Assembly: GCA_033629205.1 (NCBI GenBank)
Contig: CM066170.1
Coordinates: 11,977,501-12,041,500 of the forward strand
From: Lithocarpus polystachyus
Taxonomy: Eukaryota; Streptophyta; Magnoliopsida; Fagales; Fagaceae
DNA: 64,000 nt
Direction of reading: 5' to 3'
This document shows positions 24,000 through 36,370 of this stretch, one piece after another; positions within the stretch are counted from its first letter, which is position 1, and every line of letters begins with the position of its first letter. Both the position numbers and the translations under genes were made by a program. The notes under the pieces were generated by a model. That model saw nothing but the letters and a program-made list of their open reading frames with translations. It was not told the DNA's origin and did not search any database.

Positions 24000-24274
24000 A
24001 GCCTCAAGCTGATGCGCACTAACACTAATCTCCTAGAGAACAAAATTCCTCAAAACACACCAAATCAATTACAGTTGTCAAGGCACATACTGAAGCAAGA
24101 AAAGCAGGGATGTGCGACTCCTTCATAGCATCCGTTGCATGTTTCATCAAGGCCTAACAGGAGACAGTTAGAGCATAAGTAACACATCAAGTTTAAAAAG
24201 CAAAACATATGGAAAGAAACCAACCATTCTTGTTTGGTTCCAAAAGTGTAAATTGCTCCTTTGAATAATAGAGC
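24000..24274 (-). pseudogene. Captured fragment of a CDPK-related kinase (CRK), C-terminal exons
   Basis: Minus-strand pieces match the degenerate EF-hand end of CRK kinases. One exon from 24,274 reads YSKEQFTLLEPNKNGW. An exon at 24,153-24,091 with AG/GT borders reads ALMKHATDAMKESHIPAFLA. A decayed piece at about 24,050-24,000 reads FEEFC and SVSAHQLEA. The kinase domain is absent. Order and intron positions agree with a genomic, not cDNA, origin. No function is expected. Confidence 0.8.
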
Positions 24275-25250
24275 CTGCCACAACAATGAAAAAACATATT
24301 TGCCATCTGAAACAACTCCAAAATGCCCCACACCTTGCTTGTGACTTTCCAATCAACTCCACTATGAATGTGCTCATGACTTCCTCAGAAAGAACCATTA
24401 TTGGAAGCTTCATCAGCCAACATATTTGCACCAAAATGATAAAAATACAAATAAAGTAAAATAAAATAAAAAGATTTTAGTATGAAATTACAGCATAATC
24501 TCATTGAATGAAATTACTAACAATCTCATTTATAGCATCCAAAATGAAAGTACAGCATAAGGACATGTTCTCACTTGATAAGTTCTAATGATACCAACCA
24601 ATAATTCCCTAGTGAATGTTCAAACCAACATTGCACTGCCCACTAATATCTTGTGAAGATAATATATATAAAAAATTCATATTCCTGCAATCAGTCTTAC
24701 ATATATATCATCATGAGGTGTTACTAATTCAAAACTAGAAAGATACACTAAAGCCATTTTTATTGACTAGCAATTACCATTTTTTTTTCATGCATTTTGT
24801 AATTGTACATGAATCAAACACATGAGCAACACTTAAGGTAAACTAGTTTATAAGATAAGATAAAACAATGCATATTTTTTTCCAAGGATTCTAGTTTTGT
24901 TTAGCAGAATCACCATGATTACAGAGACATATTAGGAATTTGACAAGATCCTTAGCAATATTATTTACTGAGTTTGGTTTATTCTTGAAAATTTTGTTTA
25001 CAGAAAACTAAGAGGAAATTAAGAAGAAATTACCTGTGCAAGAACCCATGACCGTGGCAAAAAGTAGAACCCCTTTGCCCCATCACCCTATGGATCAAAC
25101 AAACAAAGTAAAGAATAGAGTTTTGACAAAGGAATACATAAGAATAGATTCCATTGATATCACATTATCAACAAACCAACATATATGAATTCTGTTTCCC
25201 ATCTTACCATGTCTCATTACAAGGATTAAAGATAAAGTTAAACTTATCTT

Positions 25251-25301
<51 letters not shown>

Positions 25302-26730
25302 AAGTCATGCTGTCTGACAGTTAACAGAAAAGTGGGGTATGGGTATACAAGGGTGATGGAAGGATCAAACATAGCAAGCATATGTTGAGTTAGAAACAAA
25401 CTAAGGAGGCAAGAAAAATTGAGAAATGAAGGTGAAAATAAAGTACAAACTGTTGATAATTGTCTTAAATGTATCTAGTCCAATAATTACAACCTGATAC
25501 GCACACAATAATTAATAGGTATTTCAGTTCTTGTTTCCCTGTCAAAACAAGGAATCCAGCTATATTAAAATATCTGTCAGTTGGCATCTCAAAGAAATGC
25601 ATTAGAGAGATGTATCTCTTATTATCTTAGAGAAACGACTTGCCAGCTTAAAAGTGATTAAGCATCAACCACTTTGTCAATTCTATCTCTCCGTTTGCTG
25701 CTATCACTACCAAAAAGCTGTTGGACACTTGCAAATATTATTTTCCACATGCAACAAACAATGACACAATAGAATTCAAGCAAATATGAAGAGAACACGG
25801 TCCATAATAATTAGGTTCCAAGGCATAACAATCTGTTTTTGTCCAATGAAGAAATGTGCACCCGTAATCAGCTTAAGGGTATCAAATCAAGAGACAGACC
25901 AACTTTACCAAACAATAATCAGTTAAGACCCCACTCCAAACTATTAACCATAATGTATCAGATGGCAATGCCTGGTAAAACCCCCATCCAAATGCACGGG
26001 TATCAGCAACAAAATTTAACTCTTCATAAAACTACTACTCTATATAAGGTAGGCGATATCAGAATCGATAGCTATCTATGAGTTGCATGTAATTGGAAAG
26101 TAAGTCAGACCTGTCATGCTACCATGAAATGTAACAACGAAGTCCAACTGACTATGCTTGCCTGTCAAAGAACAATCACATTGATATTAGAAAAATATAT
26201 TCGCAAGGGCCTTACCAACACTCACAAAACAGCATTTTGGAAATGCAATGAAGCTTTCAGTATATAAACCACGTCCAAAGTGATTTGATGGCACAAGGGC
26301 TAGCGATTAGGAGTCCGTTAATTTATGTGATACAAGCTTGTGGAAAGAATCACAATAGCATATAAAAGATTAATTTTAGCAGATTGATTGTGATATGTTC
26401 AGCGTTGGTAGAAGGGCGTAGCAATAGAGTAAGTAATGGGAAAAAAAGCAAGCAAAATGAGATTAAATTGATACCTACTTTTATTACAGGGTCAATGCCC
26501 ACCATTCCATATTTCAGCTAGACATTGCACCATTTTGTGTTTTGCCTACTTGAGAATGCCTATAAAAAAATGTTCCCTTTTTACTCATTAATAAATGGTG
26601 TATTCACTCATTAAAAGAAATTAAAAAAAAAATAACACTATTGCATATGATGGAAGGATGAGGCAAGAAGCACTTACAAGTTCCTCCCCTCTTATGCTAC
26701 AAATTGTTCAGGCACTCAACATTTTAAGAC
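24275..26730. other. CACTA interior, no identified gene
   Basis: Holds a (GA)n tract at 25,253-25,300. One possible captured exon on the minus strand at about 25,033-25,088 (AG and GT borders; reads GDGAKGFYFLPRSWVLAQ) could not be assigned to a family. The rest shows no coding pattern. Confidence 0.4.
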
Positions 26731-27366
26731 CTGTGAACTTCTCAATGCATATCAAGTTATTCACCTGAGAATCAACAACAGGATCAATTTTAACAAAATG
26801 GCAGTAAATTTCAATCAAGATTATTAATGAGTATAGAGGGGATGAGAGTCCATAATCCTAATAGATAGCCACAAATCTCTACTTGAAAATTATTTTAAAC
26901 ATTAATGAAATTTACACAAGCTTGTAGACGAAGGTTGCCAAATTTCTATTTGAGATTTATTTTCAACATTGCTGATAGTTTCAATATTTTCATACAAAAC
27001 TTGTTGTATGCAGTTTATTACTAGTGAAGAAACAAAGCCAACCTGAACACGGCATACAACAATGGCACCATCTTCCACAAAGAGAACTTTCCTTTTCATA
27101 GGTTTCTTTGTCTTTGGATCAATTTGCTGTAACAACTGTACAATCTCACATTCGTCAACAACAGCATGAATGTGCAAGACAGCCTTATAGCCAGCAGTAA
27201 AAATTGCCTAGACAATAGCGACATTCACAATACTTCAAATTTTACATAATGAAAGAAGAAAAATGCAGATCCATCAGGACTAGCCAAACCAAGAGATAGA
27301 AAAGCAGAGTTTATTGAATACATTGTCCAGCAACTGAAGGATCTGCACCTGGGCTTCGAACTCAAA
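26731..27366 (-). pseudogene. eRF3: Captured fragment of eRF3 (peptide chain release factor GTPase), three exons
   Basis: eRF3 is the GTPase partner of eRF1 in translation termination. Three consecutive exons with canonical borders are readable. 27,366-27,322 gives FEAQVQILQLLDN. 27,207-27,043 gives AIFTAGYKAVLHIHAVVDEC and then QQIDPKTKKPMKRKVLFVED. 26,764-26,731 gives VNNLICIEKFT. This is the beta-barrel domain near the C-terminus; the GTPase domain is absent. All three exons are open, so this is a fairly recent or constrained copy, but it is far too short to work. Confidence 0.88.
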
Positions 27367-30072
27367 CTAAAAAGGTATTGGTCGTGCTGCATGAAGAAAA
27401 GAAAATTTAAAACCTCATACAGCAACTAAACACCCTCTCCCCTCCCCTCCCCCACGAAGAAATATAAAAAATTGGGATGGGATGGGATGGGGGAAGAAGT
27501 TAATCAGAATCCATTATTTGCTAAGGATATATATATATATATATATCCTGCTTCTGATTTAGAATTAAAAAGTACAAAGTACCGAATTACATTCTGAAAT
27601 AATATAAAATAAAAAGGGAAAAATATTATTAGAACACACACCATGAGATCTACTACGGTAACCACTTCTTTTATAAGTCAAGGACTAGCTTGCCTATGAA
27701 AATTACACTAGTGTGTCCCAAGGGCATCCTAAATATTTGGTATAATTGTAACATATATTTCGGGTTTGAGTCTGAGTATTGGCCTTTCTAAAAATTTAAT
27801 GTAAAGCTAACAACTACCGATGCCAAAACCAGATAAAGTGAAGCCTCGAGAACTAGGTACAATCATTTATTTTTGTGTCCAAATAATTAAGTTAGGAAAT
27901 GGCACTAGTTTTTTGATATGAGGCATTTGCAAAATAAAACTGGCATTTCCAAATAAAGGGTAAGCATGCAAGCCATGCACCATGGGAAGGCTCTAACTGT
28001 TAAGTTTCCAACGCATCAAAACATTTTCTCAAGGTTCTTTTTTTTACTTCAAGTCCTAGTCTTGCGTATATGATTTCCAAGGTTCTTTCCTAGTTCCTGA
28101 CCATGGTTAATGAGTCTTGTTGGATGTAAGTCTTAATATTTCATTAATATTTGTATTGACACTCCTAGTTGTTACCATAATGTCTTTTTCATACTTGGAT
28201 GGTTGTTCCAAGTAGGTCTTTACTGTTGTACCAATGAGATAGAAGTATTACCAGGTGTTTCTTCCCTGGTTCACCATAATGGAGATTATGAAGAGACAAT
28301 TGGAGAGGAGATAGTAGTTGTCATTTGTGTAATACAATGAGATCTGGTTTTTTAATTTCTTTTTTATCATAACTTTTATTTAGCTGACCCTAAATTAAAA
28401 GTTTTCAACTTGGTTTGGCGGACTTCTAAAAAACAAAACAAAAACAAATGTGTCCTAAAGTTTGACTGTTGAATTTTTAATTCTGTAATAGAGGCCCAAA
28501 TAGCAATAGAGTCCAAAATATTTGGTTCCTAAAATTGTGATTGCAGAAATTTTAGTAGTTTAATAGAGGCCGTATTCAAAATGGACCATGGTTATCAACG
28601 TCTAGCCCGGTTTTTTATTATAATAATAATGAAAATAAATAAAAAATGAACCCAATGACAGAAACAAGCAACCCATTCTGATGTTTGAAATTTCAAAAAT
28701 TTAAGCTCAGCCCAACCAACGTAACAAACCAAGGAAAGTCTTTCTACTAGACAAGAAAGAACAGTAGAATATTAAAACCATGGCAAGTCTCTCTCATCTC
28801 CAAAAGGGGGAGGTGTTATTACTTTGAGCTATGATTGACCAAAACTTTACAATGAGTGAAGAATTACTCAGTAACTGTGAAGGGATTCCTTTCAATAGAT
28901 AAATGAAATGGCTCACCTGTTGTTTATAACTTTAATTATGTATCTTATGAGATGCCTCATTACACCTCTCATCGTGTGTTGATCCAACATATTGTAATAG
29001 GGTGATTCCGTACGATATCCTCTCATCTAAACACTACATAGTTCCTTCCCATTTAAAAAACCACAACCATCCAACAATGCTATATAAATTGGATGACATA
29101 ATAATGCAAAAATACAAAAGGGGTGATAAATAGGAAGGAAGAAACTGGCCACCTCTTAAACGGAAAGTCGTATTGTGTCTAGTAGTCTATAAATTCAAAA
29201 ATTCTCATTGTGTTTTGCACACATGTTGGCTTTAAAAAACATACATCACACTAATCTTTTCACTCTTTTTTTTCTTCAACTTCTTGGAACCCTTTTCTTC
29301 TACATATTACATATCAAAAAAAAATTTTGTGGCTAAATTTTTGGTTTTGGCATAAAAGTTCCCACATTCTCTGTTATGCGTATTGCATCATACAAAAGAC
29401 ACGAACGCATATGGAACGAACTTCAAAAGTTATTTAATTTCGTTCTTATGTTTAAAATTCAAGTTTATATTTAAAAACAAATTTATGATTACAAAACTGT
29501 TTGTTTAATTCATTAGGGGAACAGACTAATGAATTTTCTTGAATGGAAATTTAGAAAGTGGAGCTATAGAAATAACTTTTATTGAGGAAGGAAATATCTC
29601 AATGACTCCTTTTTGGAATTGCTTTAGTCTATGTAGTTCCTACAGTCCTAGCCACTCATAGTTGAGACTCAACCTGCTTGAACTGAAACACTGTTTTCAA
29701 TGTAAAAGCCTAACCTTTACATAGTCTATAAACAAGGTGCACATCCCCTTTTGAAGGTTCACCACAACTAAACCTTTACTTGTGCCTTTCAGCAATTTGT
29801 GTTTTTCTTTTTCAATGTCACAAACAAGGAAGTGGTATCTTATACATGTGGACTTACAGTAAGTAATAGGATGTGAGTTTCATAAGCATGTGGACTTACA
29901 GTAAGTAAGAAAGCGATTAAATACGATGGTTTTATAAGATATGAGTTACGGAAGTAAGATATGAGTTTCAATAAGTAAGATATGAGTTTCAACCAATCTA
30001 ATCGAAATCCCAAATACACGTTACTGTTAATTGTATTATAAAGCCTAAGGGAAGAAGTGCAGGGGGGCTTAC
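27367..30072. other. CACTA interior, no identified gene
   Basis: AT-rich with an (AT)n tract at about 27,529-27,546 and C-rich/G-rich tracts near 27,430-27,495. Short tandem wording occurs at 29,850-29,990 (GTGGACTTACAGTAAGTA and AAGATATGAGTTTCA repeats). No family resemblance in six frames. Confidence 0.45.
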
Positions 30073-30540
30073 ACAAAGTTTACTAAGCTCTCTAAATCTG
30101 TCTGCCCTCTTTACTGCAGAAAGCTCTTCCTTTACCGGGCTTTCAGTTTTCTTCTCAGCAGCTTCTAACCCTCTCACTTTTGGTTCTAGTGAAAATACCA
30201 CATCAAATGCAAACATACGTTATGAGTCAATAATCACATACTACATAGATGAAAAAAACAAGAACACAGTACATCCATGTACAAGTAAATGTCCCATCGA
30301 TAACCAATTACCAAATGGCGTTATTTTTTTAACAACAATAAGTAAAATTTGCCCTAATTCATCAGCATCCATAAAAATAAAGTACATTGTCCACACTTTT
30401 TCAGCAACCAAACAACAATACACAATCAAATTTGAAATTTGAAAAACAAAAGAGAAACCAAACCTCAGTATGTAAGCAAGTGCTTCAGACAGAAGTTCCG
30501 CCGCTTTCTTCGCAGTAGCTTCGAAGCTGAAACTTGTAGA
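30073..30540 (-). pseudogene. Captured exons of an unidentified gene
   Basis: Two coding-looking pieces on the minus strand. 30,185-30,073 (CACTAG acceptor, GTAAGC donor) reads RGLEAAEKKTESPVKEELSA and KRADRFRELSKL. Another piece near 30,540-30,465 reads EATAKKAAELLSEALAYILR. Both are charged and helical. The frames do not join in phase as drawn, so they may not be adjacent exons or even one gene. The second piece faintly recalls the EILSEALPYI start of acetylglutamate kinase, too weak to call. Confidence 0.4.
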
Positions 30541-32200
30541 AAACAAAAGTAACAACTATTAAACAAAAGAGAAACAGGTCCAACACAAAATCAAATTTGT
30601 AAACACAAAAATCTAATATTTATTCCCAACACCACCGGCTCTTTTTCCCTCAGTCGCTTCTCTCTTTTCAATAGTTCAGGGACAAACAACAAACTTCTTA
30701 ATATTTAGAGATGACAAAGCACTTTTTGATAAAGTTTAAGGTCGAAAATACTATTTTACAAATTAAAAAAAAAAGTTACCCAAGAAAAAGTTAGCTACCA
30801 CATACAATTGTAAGATCTGTAGTAAACTCAACAAAAACGGAAGGAGGGGTCGATATTTATATTTGAGGGGTCGATATTTATAATCTAAAAATGTGAAAAT
30901 TGAGGTCCCCTACATAATATATATAAGGGGTCCACGTGGCAATTCCGGCAATGTGGGGCCAGAGCCACGTGGTAGAAGTGGTCCAAAGGGGCATCGAGCT
31001 AGCTTAGCTAGCGGTGTTCAAAAAAGAGAGGTGCCAGGCTGTTGCGCAAGAGCGAGCGAGCATGGGTGACAAAGAAAGACTTTATTATTATGGTCATTAG
31101 AGAGTTTTTGAGTTTAAGACAATGAGACTACAAGAGAGAGATTTTTTGTGTTTTTGGTTTTCTAATAATGTAAAAAAATAAAAAAAAAAATAAAAAAAAC
31201 CTCTCAAAGTAGCACATGCCTGGTGGTAGCTAGTGACAGATAGAATTCTTCAGCAAGAACTCATTTTTATCAAAGTCACTAGATCATTTAAATCTAGTAC
31301 TTGTTTAAAATGAAGGAATTGGACAAGAACAGAAGACAACAATCTGCCAAAACCAGAAATTTAGGTAAAGAAATGGATTAGGAAGAAGGCAACGAAAAAT
31401 GCTTTGCATTAAGAATAGTTAATTCACAGATCACTAACAAAATTTTATAAAATATGCACACACAAAAACCAAAAAAAATAAAAATAAAGAAGAATACAAT
31501 TTTAGCATAGGATAATTCTAGCATAGGTGGCAGGTTTTTTTGCTTTTTAGAAGGAAGTTAGAGAGAGATTTATCTGATAGATAATTTTATGTTTTTATTT
31601 TATTATTATTGAATTACAATTTTAACTTTAATTTTTATCTTTGGCCAAATAAAGATTATTTAATTATATTATGGGCATTATTGACATAACATGAAGTGGT
31701 ATTGAATTACAACGGGTATTATTGGCAAAATACATTGAACAGTGCATTCAAGTGTTGGATTTATAAAACTTAAACATGAATTATAGAGCTTTTCCCTAGA
31801 GGCTACAAATTTCAGCTAAAGCTGTTTTAGGCCTCCTTAAAGGTCTTTAGTGAAAATTCTAAACTTTTGGCAATTTATACTAAGAGCTTTAAGGCTCCGA
31901 ATGCACTTTTCTGGCAGTGTCACAGTGTGCCCTAAGCCTACTTAAATTCCCTACAAACATTTCAATTTAGTTCACTTAATAAGCATGGTGATTTGGAATT
32001 AATGACTCAAAGATCTAGCTGAGTGAATTTGTTATGACTGCCAACTTATTTTTGGTTTTTTTTCTTCTCAAGAATTGTTTCTAATATGTAGCACATTGTT
32101 TTAGCTGAAATCTAACTCCTACTGAGTTATTGAATTCACAATGGAGTTTCATAATAATAGTAAATTAATAAAATAAGGAATTAAGGAATTCGAATCTCAC
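30541..32200. other. CACTA interior, no identified gene
   Basis: Contains a local repeat GAGGGGTCGATATTTATA (about 30,845-30,885) and otherwise AT-rich sequence without conserved frames. Confidence 0.45.
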
Positions 32201-32269
32201 CAAGAAGCTTGCGATGTGGAAGCTTGATGATATTGGGTTTTCCTTGAAAGATTATTGAGCTCTCCACAC
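32201..32269 (-). pseudogene. Captured single exon, unidentified gene
   Basis: 69 bases between TTTATGCAG and GTGAGATTC, open in the phase that reads GVESSIIFQGKPNIIKLPHR. Clean acceptor with pyrimidine context and clean donor. The family was not recognised. Confidence 0.4.
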
Positions 32270-32667
32270 CTGCATAAAAAACATTAGAGAGTAAATTCCA
32301 TTTGGTTTTTCTTTTTATTTGGTTGCCAAAATAAGAAGGAAATTGAATTATATATAAGAAGAGAACACAGAGGTCCCTTGTGTTTGCGAAAGAGGAACCA
32401 TAAACCAAACCCACAACAATTATTATTTTTGCGATGCCATATAAATTATTTTAAAAAAACTGTCACCCACATCAACATATATATGTGCTACCTAGCTGAG
32501 AAAAAAACAAAAGTTTATGCGGTATGATAGAGGCATCAATTATGCCATTACATACCTTTAAAAGCTGTCAGACTCCAACCCAAATGGACGGAACCAACCA
32601 AAGCCAAACCAAACCTCAAAACCAAATAACAAATACAACATATGGAAGAAGGGCCCAAAAAGGATCA

Positions 32668-33095
32668 TGGGGTTTCGAAACTTGAGATTGTTAGAAGTTG
32701 GGTATTGTCACAATCTGACAAATTTGTTCTCATCATCCATAGGGAAATTGCTTGTAATGTTAGAGGAAATAAAATTTATTGCCTGTAAAAAAATTGAAGA
32801 ACTCCTTGGTAGCAAAAGAAGTAGATGAACGAGAAGAAGTTTTGTTCTACAAAGTGAACTCATTCTTGCTCGAGAATTTACCAAATCTTCAGTGTTTTTG
32901 CAAAGAAAAAAATGCTTTTAAGTGGCCATCCCTGAAGAAAATTATGGCAATTAGATGTCCCAATTTAAGGACATTTGTTCCAACTAATCTAAAAACACCT
33001 AAGACAGGGGATTTAAAACACCTCAGTGGAAGGGGGACCTAAATCCCACCATAGAGCACATATTCAAAGGAAAGGTATGGCACATTCTTACCACA
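32668..33095 (+). pseudogene. Captured NLR (CC-NBS-LRR) C-terminal LRR fragment
   Basis: The reading LRLLEVGYCHNLTNLFSSSI, then KLLVMLEEIKFIACKKIEEL, VDEREEVLFYKVNSFLLENL, PNLQCFCKEKNAFKWPSLKK and CPNLRTFVPTNLKTPKT is the repeat style of RPS2/At4g27190-type intracellular resistance proteins, followed by LNPTIEHIFKGK. The frame changes near 32,815 and again in the G-run near 33,035. The NB-ARC domain is absent. No regulatory role can be inferred from sequence. Confidence 0.85.
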
Positions 33096-33313
33096 AATAT
33101 CTCACCAATGGAAGACTTTAACACTTGTATAAACCATTGTAGCATATATTTCACAATTATTAACAACTTTTAGTAATAAGCAAAAATTAGACCACATTTT
33201 TATAAAATAGAAAAAAGAAAGGAAAAACGCAATTTGTCTATGCCTCCAAAATGTTTTGACAAACAATAATTTTTTGCAGTGGACCAACTATAGCAGCACA
33301 AATAGTAATCACA

Positions 33314-33590
33314 TAGCTGTTGTCATATTTCCAATTGCAAATATTATGATTACTTAAATCGCATATATATATATATATATATATATATTATTTGTACAGG
33401 AAAAACAAGTGAATCGTGACATTCAGCAACAAGAGCGAACAGTTTCAACTCCTTCACGTAGCTACTATCATTTTTCCAATAGCAAATATTATGCCCATCA
33501 AAATCACATATTTTTCATTTACATAGGACAAACAAGTGGATCATGAGACACAGCAACAAGAGAAACTGAGTCCAATGAGACAGACCAGCA
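33314..33590 (+). repeat. Tandem duplication of about 145 bases next to the NLR fragment
   Basis: 33,314-33,458 and 33,459-33,590 share TAGCT(G/A)(T/C)T, CCAAT(T/A)GCAAATATTATG, ACA(A/T)A(C)AAGTG(A/G)ATC and CAGCAACAAGAG. The first copy has gained an (AT)n tract (33,363-33,389). The shared CAG followed by coding-like sequence suggests a duplicated intron-exon piece of the NLR 3' end. Confidence 0.6.
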
Positions 33591-34455
33591 AGACAGAAAT
33601 GTGATGCTCGGCAAGTCATATACTAGGTGAGCATATCACCCTTTCTATGGTCTGTATTTGTTCACCATCCAAAAATACATAAAAATGAAAACCACATGCA
33701 ACTTATTTCCATTTTTAACCCTTTCATTTTTTTTTTTTTAATTTGCAAGTCACACCATTTGAACCCACTTCTAGCCAACAAAAGAGCCAAAAAATAATTT
33801 CGGCGGCAATAGATCAATAAAGAGAAACTCATGTGGATTTTGGTAGAATTAGAAATCAGTCAATGTGAAGAAGGATGGTTTTGTTTCCCTGAGAAAGAAA
33901 GGGGCTAATTAGAACTACCTGTATTAAGTAGGCTCAATGAGAAAGTGATCATTACATGCATTATACTACTATTCAATTGCTTCCCTAGTATAGAATGTCA
34001 AATCCTAATGGAAGAGCAACAGCCCAGGTATGTGGCTTTCGTTTGATCTACTGCAATATCATATACTAATATGTTGATTTGAAAGTATGATATAAGGCAA
34101 TGCACTGGTGGTGCTGTGTTGCACTCAATAAGAATCCCAACCAATAGTATATAAGCGATGTGAGCTTCTTTAAGGGTGGAATGCAAGAATGTTGCTGATC
34201 ATGGACTCAAATCTATTGGACATTAATTTGGAACTAGTTTATGTACGATACTTAGTTCGTATTCATAAAAATTATTTAATAATCATAATAAGTATTTAAT
34301 AGACAATTACAAATATATTTTAGGTGCAAAAGTTATCTGTCCAATGGCAGGAAGTGAAGAAATAAAAATAATAATTTGGACCTGACTGCAGCAAAGTCTA
34401 GAAGATGAAGCTCATCCAAAAAAAAAAAAAAAAAAAAAAACAGTTGTGGACATCA
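33591..34455. other. CACTA interior, no gene seen
   Basis: AT-rich, ending in an A-run at 34,418-34,440 directly before the internal CACTA-end relic. No coding pattern. Confidence 0.5.
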
Positions 34456-34533
34456 TGGCCGCGTTTTTGTAAATGCGGCTTTAGTTTTTCTGGGGCCGCG
34501 TTTTTGTAAACGTGGCCTGGAAAAAGCGGCCCA
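34456..34533 (+). repeat. Internal relic of a CACTA right subterminal region
   Basis: Matches the true right end (41,875-41,953) over GCGGCTTTAGTT, CTGGGGCCGCGTTTTTGTAA and GCGGCCCA, in the same orientation. It stops short of the terminal GTAGTG. Its position about 7.4 kb inside the element makes it look like a former or duplicated right end. Confidence 0.8.
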
Positions 34534-35980
34534 ATATATTTCACCTCAATATATCCACAACATAGCAAATTCCACATCCAAACCCAGTTTTGATAAACCA
34601 TATCTCGTCAACCACAAAACTGAAAAATCTAAAAACCATTTCTACAAAACCTATAAAGCAAAAAAAAAAAATGGGAATATCATAGATGCAATATCAAACA
34701 CGAGCTATTACACAAAACCCAGAAATCTAATAACAATTTCTACAAATAGATAGCCATATATATTTCAAATCAACCAAATCACAAAACCCAGAAATCTAAC
34801 AACAATTCCTACAGAAACCAGCCAAACCCAAGGTGCCGCTACTGATATCTCGTCAGATAACACCAAATCGCAGCACTACGAGACTACTACGGCACTGATC
34901 TGTCAAAGCCTCCACCACCTCTATCCTCTACTTCCTCGCCGAAAACCCAAATTCCAAAACTCCCTCTCTTTGACCTCTCATTTCAGTGATTTTTTTTAAT
35001 AATCAAAGATCAATGATGTTATGAATGATGGGGCATGAAGGTTGGATTTGTGAAGAGGAATTTTCAAGTCTCTCAAATTGGGTGTGAGTTCTAGATCTCT
35101 AAATTCTTTTCCCTCTCCTTCCTTGCCTCAAAACCTAATTTTCGATCTTAATTTGTTTGTTTTTGTTATGTTTTTTCTATTTTTAACAGTGAAACTGATG
35201 TGGTGGGTTACGGATATCTAATGGAGGGCACCTCAAGTGAGTTAAGTGACACTTTTTAAACCACGGGTAAACTTAGTTGAAATCGAACAAACCACATATG
35301 GATTAACTGCAATTAACCTTAAAAAATAAAAAGTCGTCATGGTCTTTTAGCCCGATTGATTGAATGTTGTTGTTGTTGTGGTTTTCTCAGTGTCTAGAAA
35401 TCGTTCACTTGATCTGTAATCTTTGGGGTGGTCTATTTGTCTATTGTGATGCTTAGATTTTGAGGTTGGTATCAATTGTCAAGTATTAGCACTAAGGAAT
35501 ATAAATGGAAAGCATAAGTCATGTTATTTATGTATAGAAATTGTTTCTACTACCATCATCTTGCTGCATCTACTTTGCAGGAGTTGCAATGAAAAAGTTT
35601 CCAGCTTGTTTCTATAGCTTTGAGTTTTGGATCATTTTTAGATCTCCCTGAAGAAATGAGTTTCATGAAGGAATAAACCTATACATGGGTCCATATGAAT
35701 GAGTCCTTGGGAGAAGCTGATCTCCACGTATGCGTGGAGATCATGCAAGTCATGAGGGAGAGAGACTTGTAAGTTTGGCAATCTAATGACAAAATTGCTG
35801 AAGTGTTATGTATCAATATATATAAATATTTTAGTGGCTTAGTATATATAGTTGTTACCTATATTATGTGGACTAATTCAAACATTATGCATGGTTCTTG
35901 AAATGGATTGAGAATCTCTTCTTAAAAAAAAAAAAAAGTTTGGAAAGTAAAAGAAGCCTAACTCTTTACTTGGTGGATTT
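34534..35980. other. CACTA interior, no identified gene
   Basis: No recognised frame. 34,830-34,980 is GC-richer and may be subterminal-type CACTA DNA or an unidentified leader. A poly-A tract lies at 35,923-35,937. Confidence 0.4.
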
Positions 35981-36230
35981 TTTTTTTTTTTTTTGATAAG
36001 TAACGAAAATATTATTAAAAAAAAACTGCCAACCCGAGTACATTGGGGATGTACTATGGGGGCAAAAAAAATCAAAGACCAAGATTACAACGATCAAGTA
36101 AAGCAGAAAGGGAAGAACAAGAAAAATGACAAAAGACCACAATGAACAAGAACCAACTGAATAGCAACTACCAGTCCAGATAGGGACGTTAAACGAGAAA
36201 AATGAAATGATTGATAAGGACATTCTTAGT
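35981..36230 (-). mobile_element. LINE 3' end fragment
   Basis: On the minus strand the sequence ends AATAATATTTTCGTTACTTA then TC plus a poly-A run (T-run at 35,979-35,994). This is the common tail of plant L1-type LINEs. Upstream it holds CCCCCATAGTACATCCCC. Strongly 5' truncated; no RT present. Confidence 0.6.
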
Positions 36231-36370
36231 TAACAAGCCACCCCCCACCACACCCCCCCCCCCCTTTTTTTAATGTTGATCAAGTGAATTTAGTAAGCAA
36301 CAAGGTGGAAAAAACAGCCACAACAGTAAAGGGCTACAACAAACAACTCCCACCTGCAACAATATGTAAA

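Noticed and set aside
24168..24434. 88-residue open frame on the minus strand as a new gene
   Set aside because: Out of frame with the recognisable CRK exon; the true coding match is in another frame and interrupted by introns.
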